Below, in pieces: positions 1-8,913 of a stretch of DNA of 64,000 bases. Origin of the DNA: Thermoplasmata archaeon (GTDB lineage: Archaea; Thermoplasmatota; Thermoplasmata; RBG-16-68-12; SOIM01); assembly GCA_023140195.1 (NCBI GenBank), contig JAGLME010000001.1, positions 1 to 64,000 on the forward strand, given 5' to 3'. The stretch's first letter is position 1; the number at the start of each line of letters is the position of its first letter. The notes below the pieces were generated by a model. That model made no database searches. It was not told the origin of the DNA and saw only the letters and a program-made list of their open reading frames with translations. A program made the position numbers and the translations under genes.

Positions 1-63
1 GATTTGAACTCTCGACCTCCCGGTTATCAGCCGGGCGCTCCAACCATGCTAAGCTATGGGCCC
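1..63 (-). tRNA. tRNA-Ile (GAU), partial at window edge
   Basis: Read on the minus strand from base 63, the sequence starts GGGCCCATAGCTTAG and runs through a D arm, a five-pair anticodon stem (CCCGG/CCGGG) and a T arm ending GTTCAAATC. The seven-base loop CTGATAA places GAT at the anticodon, so this is an isoleucine tRNA. The 3' acceptor strand lies before base 1 and is not visible. Confidence 0.93.
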
Positions 64-89
64 GCACCGGAGTGATATGAGTACCTTCA

Positions 90-96
90 CTTAAAA
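90..96 (-). promoter_or_regulatory. TATA-like box of tRNA-Ile
   Basis: On the minus strand this reads TTTTAAG. It is centred about 30 bases before the tRNA 5' end, the spacing expected of an archaeal TATA box. Confidence 0.5.
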
Positions 97-158
97 TTTG
101 TTTTGGGTTTCCCCGTCCGCCAGCGTATGATTATCTTTGATAATAATTGGACAGACAC

Positions 159-167
159 CTATATATT
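159..167 (+). promoter_or_regulatory. TATA-like box upstream of coiled-coil operon
   Basis: CTATATATT would place transcription start near base 189. That gives a leader of about 120 bases before the zinc-ribbon gene at 311, and this leader contains a 29-codon ORF. Confidence 0.45.
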
Positions 168-196
168 CAGACCCAAAGCTCTGAGCAATTGGTCCA

Positions 197-286
197 ATGG
201 ACGCTTTGGAGATCATAGACCCAGACAACATAATCGAGGGTTTGAATCTGCTCCTCTTCCCAAACCTTGATTTGCTGTCCATTTGA
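197..286 (+). CDS. possible 29-residue leader ORF
   Basis: An ATG at 197 opens 29 codons and ends at TGA 284-286. The ATG lies about 8 bases after the transcription start predicted from the TATA box at 159-167. The peptide begins MDALEIIDPDNIIEGL and is acidic then leucine-rich. No ribosome-binding site is visible. It could be a near-leaderless small protein or an upstream ORF that modulates the zinc-ribbon gene at 311, or it could be chance. I do not recognise it. Confidence 0.25.
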   Translation: MDALEIIDPDNIIEGLNLLLFPNLDLLSI

Positions 287-310
287 ACGAGCCCCTCTCG
301 AGGTAGACCG

Positions 311-1579
311 ATGGCAATACCCAGGCTTCGCACCGAAGACGGCACAACTTATTGTTCCAGCTGTAACACTCAGGTCGAAGGACTGGCTTCCAACTGTCCC
401 AACTGCGGCAGGTCATTCGACGCCAACCAAGATGCAACGCGATGCGCATCTTGCGGCGTTCCCAACCTTCCTGGATCCATTTCCTGCCTGAAGTGCGGAA
501 AGATGTTGAGGGCCGTTACGCCTGAGAAGCCAACTCCTCCATCAGAACCGCCCAAAGAGGAACCACAGCCCCCTCCACCCGTGGAGAAGCCAGCCGAGGT
601 CGTACCAACACCTCCTCCATCTGAACAGATCCAGTCTGACGGTTCACAGGAACCCACCGAAGTGGAGAACGAGAAGAAGAAGGACATAGAGGCCGCAAAG
701 AGGAGAACACAGAGCCTCTGGGAGCTATCTGAACCGTTCGAGAAGGTCATCAGGTCGCGGAGGAGACGTTTGGCCAAGATAAACTACCTTCTGGAGATGA
801 CGAAAGAGAAGCTGGAAGCCCTTGGAGAAGACCAGACCCCTGAGGACGAAGCCGAGAGGGCGAAACTGAAGCAACAGGTCGAAGAGATTGTGGGGGAAAA
901 GGAGGAGATCGTCAACATCGAGGAAGGAATCGCCGAGATGGAACGGATCTACAGGAACCTGCTGGCCCTTCAGGAGACCGAGCTGCAGAAGAAACAGGAC
1001 GCCCTGAGGAACCGGCTTCAGACATTTGAGGAGAAGATAGAGGAATGGACCCATGAGAGGAATGGCCTCAAATCAAAAGAAGAAGACCTGAAGACCAGGG
1101 AAACCGAGATTCAGAGGAAGCTGCAGGAGATCGAACAGAGGGAACTGGGCATCATGAACCGGGAGAAGCAGCTCAAGGACAAGATGCGGGATCTTCGAAG
1201 AGAAGAGCTGGATATCATGAAGATGAAGTTCACCGGGGATTCGTCCTCGCTTCAAACTCAGCAGGGTTGGGTCCGGAAGGGAGACGGCACCGAGGCGGAG
1301 GTCGTCCCAGTTGACTCCAGCGGTGGACCAAGTCCCGACCAGGAAGAGATCAATCGAAGGATAGGCGAGCTTGAGAAGCAGGTCAAGAAGGCCGTTGACG
1401 AGGGGGAGAATCTCAAAGCGGTCAACGAGACGTTTACCAAGAATCAGGTCGAAGTGAAGAGGATTCTGAAGATACTGGACGATCTTCTGGAGAGACTCCC
1501 CGACAATGAGATCAAGAAGTTTGCAGATTCAGAGGACTTCAAGCTGTATGAGAAGGTCCTCGAGGAATTCGAGATGTGA
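311..1579 (+). CDS. double zinc-ribbon coiled-coil protein
   Basis: This 422-residue protein begins with two four-cysteine zinc ribbons: Cys15/18/29/32 and Cys45/48/59/62. A proline- and glutamate-rich linker follows (about residues 72-110). The rest is a long charged coiled coil, about 130-310 and 345-422, rich in Glu, Lys, Arg and Leu. The ATG at 311 is supported by GAGGT about seven bases upstream. The stop lies four bases before the start of the 1,511-residue coiled-coil gene, so the two are almost certainly co-transcribed and may form one filament or scaffold. The zinc ribbons could bind nucleic acid or a partner protein. No enzymatic domain is visible and I cannot assign a specific function. 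Confidence 0.85.
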   Translation: MAIPRLRTEDGTTYCSSCNTQVEGLASNCPNCGRSFDANQDATRCASCGVPNLPGSISCLKCGKMLRAVTPEKPTPPSEPPKEEPQPPPPVEKPAEVVPTPPPSEQIQSDGSQEPTEVENEKKKDIEAAKRRTQSLWELSEPFEKVIRSRRRRLAKINYLLEMTKEKLEALGEDQTPEDEAERAKLKQQVEEIVGEKEEIVNIEEGIAEMERIYRNLLALQETELQKKQDALRNRLQTFEEKIEEWTHERNGLKSKEEDLKTRETEIQRKLQEIEQRELGIMNREKQLKDKMRDLRREELDIMKMKFTGDSSSLQTQQGWVRKGDGTEAEVVPVDSSGGPSPDQEEINRRIGELEKQVKKAVDEGENLKAVNETFTKNQVEVKRILKILDDLLERLPDNEIKKFADSEDFKLYEKVLEEFEM

Positions 1580-1583
1580 GAAT

Positions 1584-4500
1584 ATGGGATTGCGAGATAA
1601 GGCAAAGAAGTTGGCTCAATCTGCCGGTCTTGAGGCAGAAGAAGGGGGAGATGCGGCAGTCGTCAGTGATCACGCTGCACCACTTCAACCGGTTGCCAGC
1701 GAAGAGCTAGAGATGAAGAACAAAGAGCTCGAAGAGGCACAGAACAGGATATCCAGCCTGGAAGGGGAATTGAAAGAGAAGGAGAAGGAGGTAAGCGAGG
1801 CAACTAGAGGTTCGGAAGACATTGCTGAGCTTCGGATCAAACTTGATTCCATCGAAAAACAGCTTGAAGAGAAGGAAGGGGAGAGGGCAAAGGTCCAGAG
1901 TGCCCTGGAGGAAGCTGAGGTCAAGGCGGAGACCTTGAAGGAATTGGAGGAAGCGAACAAGAAGCTCAGTCAGAATTACCAGAAGTTGCAGGAAAAGGCT
2001 TCTGAAGAGGCAGAGGTCAAGCCCCAGGTGTTGAAGGAGCTGGAAGAGAAGGCCGCAACCCTCGAGAAGCAGCTTGAGGATTACAAAGGGGAAAGCGCCA
2101 AGGTGGGCGAGCTCGAAGGCAAGGTCCAGGAGCTGGAGGAACAATTAGAGAAGAAGCAGGGGGATGCAGAGGAGGTTTCCAAGGCCCGAATTGCACTGGA
2201 GGAAGCTGAGGTCAAGGCGGAGACCTTGAAGGAATTGGAGGAAGCGAACAAGAAGCTCAGTCAGAATTACCAGAAGCTGCAGGAAAAGACTTCCGAAGAG
2301 GCGAAGGTCGATTCCGAGGTATCTAAGGAGCTGGAAGAGAAGGTGACGTCCCTCGAGAAGGAGGTTCAGAACGCCCGTGACCAGATTGCAGAGAAGGAGA
2401 AGGAGCTCGAGGACCAGGAAGGAGGAATCGTCAAGGTGGGAGAGCTCGAAGGCAAGGTCAAGGAGCTGGAGGAACAGCTGGAGAAGAAGGACAAGGAACT
2501 GGAAGGAACTCTCAAGAGCATCGAGGGCGAGACAGAGTCATCGAAGGAGTTCAAGAAGACGATCAAAGACCTTGAGAAACAGCTCGAGAAGAAGGACAAG
2601 GAGCTCGAGGAGAAGGTAGAAGCCGCCAAGAAGTTGGACGCTGAAATGGAGCAGATGAAAGGGTTTGAGAACAGGGTCAGCGAATTGGAGGGTGAGCTCG
2701 AGAAGAAGGACGTTGAGATTGGAGAGAAGGAGAAGATTGCCGAGGAGAAGGATTCGGAACTTGGGAATCTCAAGGATATGGATAATCGGATAGGTGACCT
2801 AGAAGGTGAGCTCAAAGTAAAGGTCGAAGAGCTCGAGAAGAAGGACCAAGAGCTAGATTCCTTGAGAATGGACAGCGAGATTAAGGATTCAGAACTCGCC
2901 AAGAGCGAGGACATGGAGAAGGTCATCAGGGAACTGGAGGACGAGATAAAGAGAAGAGGTTCGGAGATCGAGGCCAAGACTGGGGAATTCGCGGACAGAG
3001 AGTCAAAGGAGAAAGAAGCTAGTTCGATCAGAATAGGCGAACTTGAGGCCAAGGTAGAAACGATGCAGAAGGAGCTCGAGGACAAGGATTTGTTCCTCAA
3101 GGAAAAGGACAAGGCACTGGAAAGCAGGTCAGCTCAAGGCGCGCAGATCAATGAATTGCAGCAGAAGATCCAGGATATGGAGAAGTCCGTTCGCGAGAAG
3201 GACGAGGCTCTATTCGATCATGAAGGCAATCTGAACCGCATTCGGGAGATGGATGGCGAGATCAGCACACTTCAGAGAGAACTTCAGTCCAAGATAACGG
3301 AACTGGGGGAAAAGGAATCTGGATTGGAGGAGACTAAGGGCGTTTCACAAGAGCTAGCCGAGGTAAGGAAGTTCCTTTCCAAAGAGGAGAAGAAATCCCA
3401 GAGGCTCAAGAAGAGGGTCGAGAAACTCACTGGCGATCTGAAGGAGCTCAAGAAGACCTACCAATCCAACGAGAGCAGGTACGAGAAGGAATCAAAATCA
3501 ATCAAGAGAGAACGGAACAAGCTCAACAGGGAGAAAGATGCCTTCGAGAAGAAACTGGGCAAACTCGCCAAGGACCGGAAGGCTCTGGGAGCCAAATCAA
3601 AGTCAACAGATGAGATGGAAAGCGCGCTCTTGGCAAGGGACGAGGAGCTCGCGGAGAAGCTGGCGAATCTGGATTCGATGGAGAAAGCACTGATCGACAG
3701 GGAGACGGAAGCGAGGGAAGACCAGGAGGAAAGGAACTCGTTCCTTAATGAGAGGGAGCAGGAGTTCGCCCGTCGCGAGAAGGAGCTGGACGAAAGGCGG
3801 ATCGGGATTGAGAACCTTCGAAAAGGGATCACCCTCACAGAGGAGGAGATCGGTCATAAGGAATCAGTGTTGCTGAAGCGGTGGGAGGAGATTGAGACCG
3901 AGGCCAAGAATGTCCGGACCAAGAAGGAGAGCATCGGCAAGCAGGAGAAGCGCGTCTACAAAGAGATGAACCAACTCAAAGTGAAGGAAGATGAACTTGC
4001 GTCACTCTCAAGAGAGCTGTCTGTAAAAGAGAAGAAGCTCCTCCGGGAGTCCAAGAAGCAGGAAAGGGCCCAGACCCGGATTCAGGAGGATTCTCTTGCC
4101 TTGAAGGAATGGGAAGAGGAACTCAAGGTAGGCAGAGAACAGTTGGCTAGGAAGGAGGAATCTGTTCTACGAAGAGAAGGCGATCTGGACACCGATGATA
4201 ATCGGTTGAAGGCGATGGATGCGGACCTGGAGAAGCGATCCGCTGAACTGAACGAGTTCCAGGAGAACCTCACTGAGAGGAAGTCAGAATTCGACGAACT
4301 GGAAAGGGACCTCGCCGACGACAAAGAGAGCTTGGACAAGCTAAGGCTCACACTTGACGAGAATAAGGATTTCATCAACAAGGAGAAGGCGGCGATTTGG
4401 GAGAGACAGGAGGCCCTGGACAACAAGGAGGAGGAGCTGGGTAGGACCGGGGTTGAGATCATCCGAAAGGCCGAGAAACTGGAGAAGGAGAATGCCAGAC

Positions 4501-6119
4501 TGGAGCAGTGGAACGGCGACCTGGATGCACGGAAGAAGGAAATGGACACTCAATTCAGAGTTTTCAAGAAAGAGTCAAAGGTCAAGGACGAGGAGTTCAC
4601 GACCCGGGAGACCAGAATAAACTTCCAGACCCAGGAGATCGCTTCAGAGAAAGGCGAGATCGAGGACAGCATCAAGCGCATGAACGCATTGGAGGGAGAA
4701 CTTCAGGCCAAGGAGGAGTCCCTTGAGGCCTTGGAGAAGGAAATGACCGACAGGCTGGTGAAAGTGGAAGAGGACGAGGAGTCCCTCAAGGACAGGTCAG
4801 ACTACTTCGAGGCAAGATGGTCGGAGCTTCTGGAGAGGGAGAATGACCTCAAGACCGAGGAGGAGGAGGTCAGGTCGATCCAGAGCAAGTTCACCGTGAG
4901 GGAGGAGGACCTCCGTAAGAAGGAGACCAGACTCAGGGACGAGACCACCACGATGAAAGAGGAAAGACTGAATCTTGACGATTCATGGAAAAATCTCGCA
5001 AGGGACACCAGGAAGCTGGAAACGAAGGAAGCAAGGCTCGGAGAACGAAAGGAAGAATTCAAAGAGCGAATGGCCGCGGCAAAGGAAATGGAAGTGGGCC
5101 TGTCCCGCAACGAGACCGAGCTGAAGGTCGTCGCCAAGGAACTGGAAGAGGGGAGAAAGGCTTTGAGCAAGAGAGAAGATGGACTGGCATCGGAAACAGC
5201 GGAGATCACCAAGAGGGCCGAGGCCCTAGCAAAGAGGGAAGAGGAGATCGGCATAATCCGTTCCGAATTAGAGGCCAGGGAGCTCAGGTTGGAACAGAGA
5301 GGAGAGGAATTCGCCCGAAGGGAAAAGGAACTGGAGGACCTGAGAGAAAGTCTGCCCCAAAGGCTGAAAGCTGTCGATAGCGAAGAGCAGAACCTGGCCA
5401 AGAGGAAGATCGAACTGGACCAGATCAAGTTACTGCTTGACGAGGAGATGGGAGTTAGGGAGAGGAAGAAGGCCGAGCTGGATGACTTGGAAGGGGAGCT
5501 AGCGGAGATGAAGGATAATGCGATGTACCTCCTCAATCACGGTCAGAGGATGATTGAGAAGAAGAACGAGGAGATTCTCGAGAGGATCAACACCGCCAAC
5601 CAGCAGCTGGAGGACCAGAGGGTGGAACTGGAGAAGAAGATGGAGCAGAAGGAAGCCCTCGAAAGGAAGGAGATCGAGCTTATCGAGCTGCAGTCCTCAC
5701 TGTCAAGGAGGGAAAAGGAGTTCAAGGAAAGGGAAGTGGCGTTCGAGAAAGAGAAGGGATCGCTGTCAAAGGAGAAGGACGAGATTGATGTTCTCTGGAA
5801 GCAGGTCAAGGCCGACATGAAGGACTCCGAAGAAAGGGAGCAGAACGCCGAGATCGTCGTTCAGGCCATGGTGGTCAAGGAACGTGAGGCCATGAAGAGG
5901 GAGAAGGAGGAGTTGGCCGACCTTACCCGCGAGCTCAAGAGGAGAGGGAAGACCCTCAAGGAACTGGAAAGGAACCACAAGAAGAACGAGAAGGACTTCA
6001 AGGCGATGGAGAAGAGGTTGGAGGCCAAGATGAAGGACCTCCAGGGGAAGGAGACCAGGCTGGAAGAGAGGAAGGATGCCTTTGAGAAGATGAAGGCAAA
6101 GCTGGACAAGCTTCTGTAA
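1584..6119 (+). CDS. giant coiled-coil protein
   Basis: The product is about 1,511 residues, starting MGLRDKAKKLAQSAG at 1584, four bases after the preceding stop. After roughly 45 residues the chain is almost entirely Glu/Lys/Arg/Leu heptad repeat, with recurring phrases such as LEKKDKELE and REKELDE. No Walker motifs, hinge, transmembrane segment or signal peptide is seen, so it is not an SMC or Rad50 ATPase, although such proteins will score as distant hits through the coiled coil. The 81-bp perfect direct repeat at 1905-1985 and 2196-2276 shows growth by in-frame duplication. With the zinc-ribbon coiled-coil partner it is a candidate cytoskeletal or scaffold protein, by inference only. 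An upstream in-frame extension to 1506 overlaps the previous gene and is unlikely. Confidence 0.85.
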   Translation: MGLRDKAKKLAQSAGLEAEEGGDAAVVSDHAAPLQPVASEELEMKNKELEEAQNRISSLEGELKEKEKEVSEATRGSEDIAELRIKLDSIEKQLEEKEGERAKVQSALEEAEVKAETLKELEEANKKLSQNYQKLQEKASEEAEVKPQVLKELEEKAATLEKQLEDYKGESAKVGELEGKVQELEEQLEKKQGDAEEVSKARIALEEAEVKAETLKELEEANKKLSQNYQKLQEKTSEEAKVDSEVSKELEEKVTSLEKEVQNARDQIAEKEKELEDQEGGIVKVGELEGKVKELEEQLEKKDKELEGTLKSIEGETESSKEFKKTIKDLEKQLEKKDKELEEKVEAAKKLDAEMEQMKGFENRVSELEGELEKKDVEIGEKEKIAEEKDSELGNLKDMDNRIGDLEGELKVKVEELEKKDQELDSLRMDSEIKDSELAKSEDMEKVIRELEDEIKRRGSEIEAKTGEFADRESKEKEASSIRIGELEAKVETMQKELEDKDLFLKEKDKALESRSAQGAQINELQQKIQDMEKSVREKDEALFDHEGNLNRIREMDGEISTLQRELQSKITELGEKESGLEETKGVSQELAEVRKFLSKEEKKSQRLKKRVEKLTGDLKELKKTYQSNESRYEKESKSIKRERNKLNREKDAFEKKLGKLAKDRKALGAKSKSTDEMESALLARDEELAEKLANLDSMEKALIDRETEAREDQEERNSFLNEREQEFARREKELDERRIGIENLRKGITLTEEEIGHKESVLLKRWEEIETEAKNVRTKKESIGKQEKRVYKEMNQLKVKEDELASLSRELSVKEKKLLRESKKQERAQTRIQEDSLALKEWEEELKVGREQLARKEESVLRREGDLDTDDNRLKAMDADLEKRSAELNEFQENLTERKSEFDELERDLADDKESLDKLRLTLDENKDFINKEKAAIWERQEALDNKEEELGRTGVEIIRKAEKLEKENARLEQWNGDLDARKKEMDTQFRVFKKESKVKDEEFTTRETRINFQTQEIASEKGEIEDSIKRMNALEGELQAKEESLEALEKEMTDRLVKVEEDEESLKDRSDYFEARWSELLERENDLKTEEEEVRSIQSKFTVREEDLRKKETRLRDETTTMKEERLNLDDSWKNLARDTRKLETKEARLGERKEEFKERMAAAKEMEVGLSRNETELKVVAKELEEGRKALSKREDGLASETAEITKRAEALAKREEEIGIIRSELEARELRLEQRGEEFARREKELEDLRESLPQRLKAVDSEEQNLAKRKIELDQIKLLLDEEMGVRERKKAELDDLEGELAEMKDNAMYLLNHGQRMIEKKNEEILERINTANQQLEDQRVELEKKMEQKEALERKEIELIELQSSLSRREKEFKEREVAFEKEKGSLSKEKDEIDVLWKQVKADMKDSEEREQNAEIVVQAMVVKEREAMKREKEELADLTRELKRRGKTLKELERNHKKNEKDFKAMEKRLEAKMKDLQGKETRLEERKDAFEKMKAKLDKLL
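1905..2276 (+). repeat. 81-bp perfect direct repeat inside coiled-coil gene
   Basis: Bases 1905-1985 recur unchanged at 2196-2276, an offset of 291 bases or 97 codons, so the duplication is in frame. The translated copies share EEAEVKAETLKELEEANKKL, and weaker similarity continues on both sides. Confidence 0.9.
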
Positions 6120-6738
6120 AACCGTTTTCCTCATCTGATTTTCCTGCTATTGGCGCTATGTTCAGTTGCGGTATCCCGTTCTCGTGGACGTACGTGAATA
6201 TCGTTCCTATGAGCGGGATGAACATCAATGAGCTCATGAGATGGTAGACCGTGAACGGCGCCAGCATCGCGTATACGTGTGTCAAGCTCTCCAGAGTATG
6301 GGGCCTCAGGAAGTACCAGAACCCGAGGGTGGTCCATATATCATAGATCAGGGTGGCGATCAACCCGGTGCCCGTTATCAGTGCTATGGATTTGGTGACC
6401 GTGATCACCTTACCCTTGAGTCGCGTCCCCATCAGCCCGACGAATAGGAATCCGGTCCAGGTGAAGAGCGATATCCCGAGTATGGCCACAATCCCGAACT
6501 GCCCACCGAATCCGAGCAGATATATCAGAGCGTCCGAGATGGCCATGGTGACAATGGGCACCACAAGCGCGTAGACCCTACCCAGCAACGCACCGGCAAG
6601 AAGCGAGACCACCAGCACCGTTTCGAAGTTGGCATACTTGAACAGGAGGATCCTTCCCACGACCCCCACGAGTATCAGCGTCAGGGCGAACGCCATCCTG
6701 TCAATGGTCTTCATTCTCGGGTCTCGCATGAGTTTCAT
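5998..6738 (-). CDS. ECF-type S-component-like membrane protein
   Basis: This is a roughly 246-residue membrane protein with about six hydrophobic segments between residues 10 and 195, including FETVLVVSLLAGALLGR and TMAISDALIYLLGFGGQFG. The pattern is that of small ECF-transporter substrate-binding (S) components of the DUF6580 kind. The ATG at 6738 has GGAGG nine bases upstream and lies 16 bases after the DUF4430 gene, so it is the third gene of that operon. The last 40 or so residues are Ser/Pro-rich and are read antisense to the 3' end of the coiled-coil gene, a 122-bp convergent overlap. Either the true C-terminus is near residue 205 with the stop lost, or the overlap is real. The substrate is unknown; cobamide is suggested by the neighbours. 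Confidence 0.75.
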   Translation of the reverse strand: MKLMRDPRMKTIDRMAFALTLILVGVVGRILLFKYANFETVLVVSLLAGALLGRVYALVVPIVTMAISDALIYLLGFGGQFGIVAILGISLFTWTGFLFVGLMGTRLKGKVITVTKSIALITGTGLIATLIYDIWTTLGFWYFLRPHTLESLTHVYAMLAPFTVYHLMSSLMFIPLIGTIFTYVHENGIPQLNIAPIAGKSDEENGFTEACPALPSSSQRHPSSLPAWSPSPGGPSSWPPTSSPSP

Positions 6739-6754
6739 TCCAGAGTTCCTCCGT

Positions 6755-7189
6755 TCATATCTGGGGGTCCTCCCATCTCCATTCGACCTGGTCTCCGTCG
6801 GACAACCCTTTTCTGTCAGATGATATCTCCCCGTACTTCTCATTGACGTAATACTGCCAGAACCTCCCCTGACCGTTCTCCAGGCCGTTGATGGAGTCCA
6901 CGAAGATGGCGTCATACGGTTCCCAGACCGTGCCCTCGATTTCGAATCCGTTCGTTTCTGCACATTCCTCCAGGAGACGATAGACGGTGTTGTTGGTCGT
7001 TCTTTCCATTGAGCAATCGACCGTCCAGCTGTCCCCGGACAGTCTGATGCCAACTCCCTCGATTTCGCTTCGCTCGACCGGTTGTCCGATGATGAAGCTC
7101 CCCAATAGGGCCAGGCCGAGCACACCAACCATCACTATGATACCGAATATGATCGCCTTGTTCCTCTCGCGCATATCCTTCAGGCTCAC
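6755..7189 (-). CDS. membrane-anchored DUF4430 (transcobalamin C-like) protein
   Basis: The 144-residue product has an N-terminal hydrophobic helix (about residues 12-34) followed by an extracellular DUF4430 domain. Visible hallmarks are VDSINGLENGQGRFWQYYVN and a terminal GLSDGDQVEWRWE. DUF4430 resembles the C-terminal domain of transcobalamin and intrinsic factor. Its ATG overlaps the stop of the upstream PQQ-propeller gene by ATGA, so the two are translationally coupled. It is followed 16 bases later by an S-component-like gene. By inference it is a surface-tethered ligand-binding protein delivering a substrate to that transporter. Confidence 0.8.
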   Translation of the reverse strand: MSLKDMRERNKAIIFGIIVMVGVLGLALLGSFIIGQPVERSEIEGVGIRLSGDSWTVDCSMERTTNNTVYRLLEECAETNGFEIEGTVWEPYDAIFVDSINGLENGQGRFWQYYVNEKYGEISSDRKGLSDGDQVEWRWEDPQI

Positions 7190-8874
7190 TGATTCTCCTC
7201 CTGCTTTCCCTTTTGCTTGAGGTTGTAGGCAATTGCGGTACCCACCATGAGCAGAATAAAAGCAAGACCCGCAACGATCATCAGATCCTCTAACTGGTCA
7301 GACCCGGAGGCGATGTGGTCGGAAAACGCGTAGACGTGTCCGTTGTCCGAGGCGATGAAGAGATCGCCGTCCGCGATTACCGGCGATGATAGAATGTAGT
7401 TCGTGGGTGAAGGCTTGTAGTTCCAGATTGGACTACCGTGGGCGGCGTCCAGGCAGTAGATCTGTCCCTCGAGCTCATTCGTGGCGAAGTACACCTTCCC
7501 ATCCGCAACAACGGGAGAAGATTGTATCGGACCTTCCACCTCGTATTCCCAAAGAAGGGTTCCATCCATCTGGTATGCCAAGAGCTTCCCGGGCTGACCG
7601 AGCAAACCCGTGCCCACGAACAACTCATCGTTTGACACCGCGGGGGATGAGGTGCTCTCACCGATCTGCTTCTTCCAGTTCAGAGTTCCGTCGGTTCCAA
7701 CTGAGTACAGGTTTCCATCCCAGCTTGTGAAGAATATGTTCTCATTATTGACGGCCGGGGAGGACATCACCCTCTCGTCAGTATCGAACATCCACAGTAA
7801 GGTACCATTAGTGGCGGACAAGGCCAGCAGTCCGTGCGGAGCGTCGAAACCCATGCCGTAGTCGACCGCCGTTCCGGCAATACCAACGTACAGAACACCA
7901 TCCTGAATCGCAGGGGATGAAGCGTAGACCGAGGCGGTCTCGTATTCCCACATGATCGAACCGGTTTCGATGTCCAGTGACACCACGGACGCGTTCCCGC
8001 CCATCTCATTGAACGTCCCGATGAAGACTTGATGGCTCCACACTTTGGGGGAGGAGGTGATTGATTGCCGCCAGGGATTGGGCTGGACCATGGTTTTCCA
8101 CACAACGTTCCCATTCTCCGCATCCAGGCAGTAGACCCTTCCGTCCGCTGCCCCGACCAGAACCTTCCCGTCATACAAGGCTGGAGAGGACATACCCCTG
8201 ATGGAGAGTTTGCTCCAGATCGCTTTGCCGGTCTCCTGGTCCAGTGCATGGAAGCCGTTGGTTCCTGTGATGAAGACCTTTCCCCACCCGACAGCAGCAG
8301 ATGAATCGATTTCGAGCTTCTGGGAGTCAAAGTCCCATTTCAATTTCCCTCTTTCGGGAGCCTCGCTCATTGAACTGCCCCGGTTGTTGAGAGTGTTTCT
8401 GAACATGATGCTGGGGTGGTCGTTCTCTGGAGTGGGAACCGGCAAGGGACTTGACCAGTCAGGATAGTCCATCTCACAGTAGAGCGCAATGGATTCCCCA
8501 TCTTCCAACAGATAATCGCTCTGACCAACAGGAGCCATGCCCCACGTCACGTTCTCCGAGTTCCAGAAGTAGAAATGCCAATAGTGTGGACGCGTACAGT
8601 CCCGTTCACCTATCTTCTTGATCATGACACCAAATGAGAACCACTCCACCTGCATTTCCAGGCCCAGTTCTTCCACCGCTCTCTCAGTGAAGCTGAACGC
8701 CGTCCTGTTCTCGCCTATCTCCAGCTCTGCCCAGTAGTACTCCCCGTTGCCCATGTCGATGAGCAGGGATGCCTCATCCGTGGACGCCACTCCCGGCATT
8801 GGCTGAAGAGAGAGTGCCAGCATCGCGGCGATGCCCAGAGTGACCAACGTTCCGATGAGTCTCTTCGTGTTCAT
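7186..8874 (-). CDS. DUF4430-like plus PQQ beta-propeller surface protein
   Basis: The 562-residue protein has a signal peptide (residues 1-30). A DUF4430-like domain follows (about 33-150; note HYWHFYFWNSENVTW and LLEDGESIALYCE). From about 185 to 515 there is a PQQ-type beta-propeller with repeated GKVYFATNELEGQIYCLDA-like blades. A C-terminal transmembrane helix (about 530-552) has a short basic tail. The protein is therefore displayed outside the cell. GGGGGAAC precedes the ATG at 8874. The gene leads a three-gene operon and is divergent from a winged-helix regulator. Propellers of this type are often structural scaffolds and I see no evidence that this one is a PQQ enzyme. The joining of a transcobalamin-like domain to a propeller is unusual. 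Confidence 0.8.
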   Translation of the reverse strand: MNTKRLIGTLVTLGIAAMLALSLQPMPGVASTDEASLLIDMGNGEYYWAELEIGENRTAFSFTERAVEELGLEMQVEWFSFGVMIKKIGERDCTRPHYWHFYFWNSENVTWGMAPVGQSDYLLEDGESIALYCEMDYPDWSSPLPVPTPENDHPSIMFRNTLNNRGSSMSEAPERGKLKWDFDSQKLEIDSSAAVGWGKVFITGTNGFHALDQETGKAIWSKLSIRGMSSPALYDGKVLVGAADGRVYCLDAENGNVVWKTMVQPNPWRQSITSSPKVWSHQVFIGTFNEMGGNASVVSLDIETGSIMWEYETASVYASSPAIQDGVLYVGIAGTAVDYGMGFDAPHGLLALSATNGTLLWMFDTDERVMSSPAVNNENIFFTSWDGNLYSVGTDGTLNWKKQIGESTSSPAVSNDELFVGTGLLGQPGKLLAYQMDGTLLWEYEVEGPIQSSPVVADGKVYFATNELEGQIYCLDAAHGSPIWNYKPSPTNYILSSPVIADGDLFIASDNGHVYAFSDHIASGSDQLEDLMIVAGLAFILLMVGTAIAYNLKQKGKQEENQ

Positions 8875-8913
8875 GTTCCCCCTTTCCCTAAGTATAGTAA
8901 GCTTTATCTACTT

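Noticed and set aside
1584-6119. SMC/Rad50-type chromosome segregation ATPase
   Set aside because: No Walker A, Walker B, signature or hinge is present; similarity would come only from the coiled coil.
1685-6134. Long Ser/Leu-rich open frames on both strands inside the giant coiled-coil gene
   Set aside because: They are shadows of Glu/Lys-rich codons read in other frames, with no start signals or recognisable domains.
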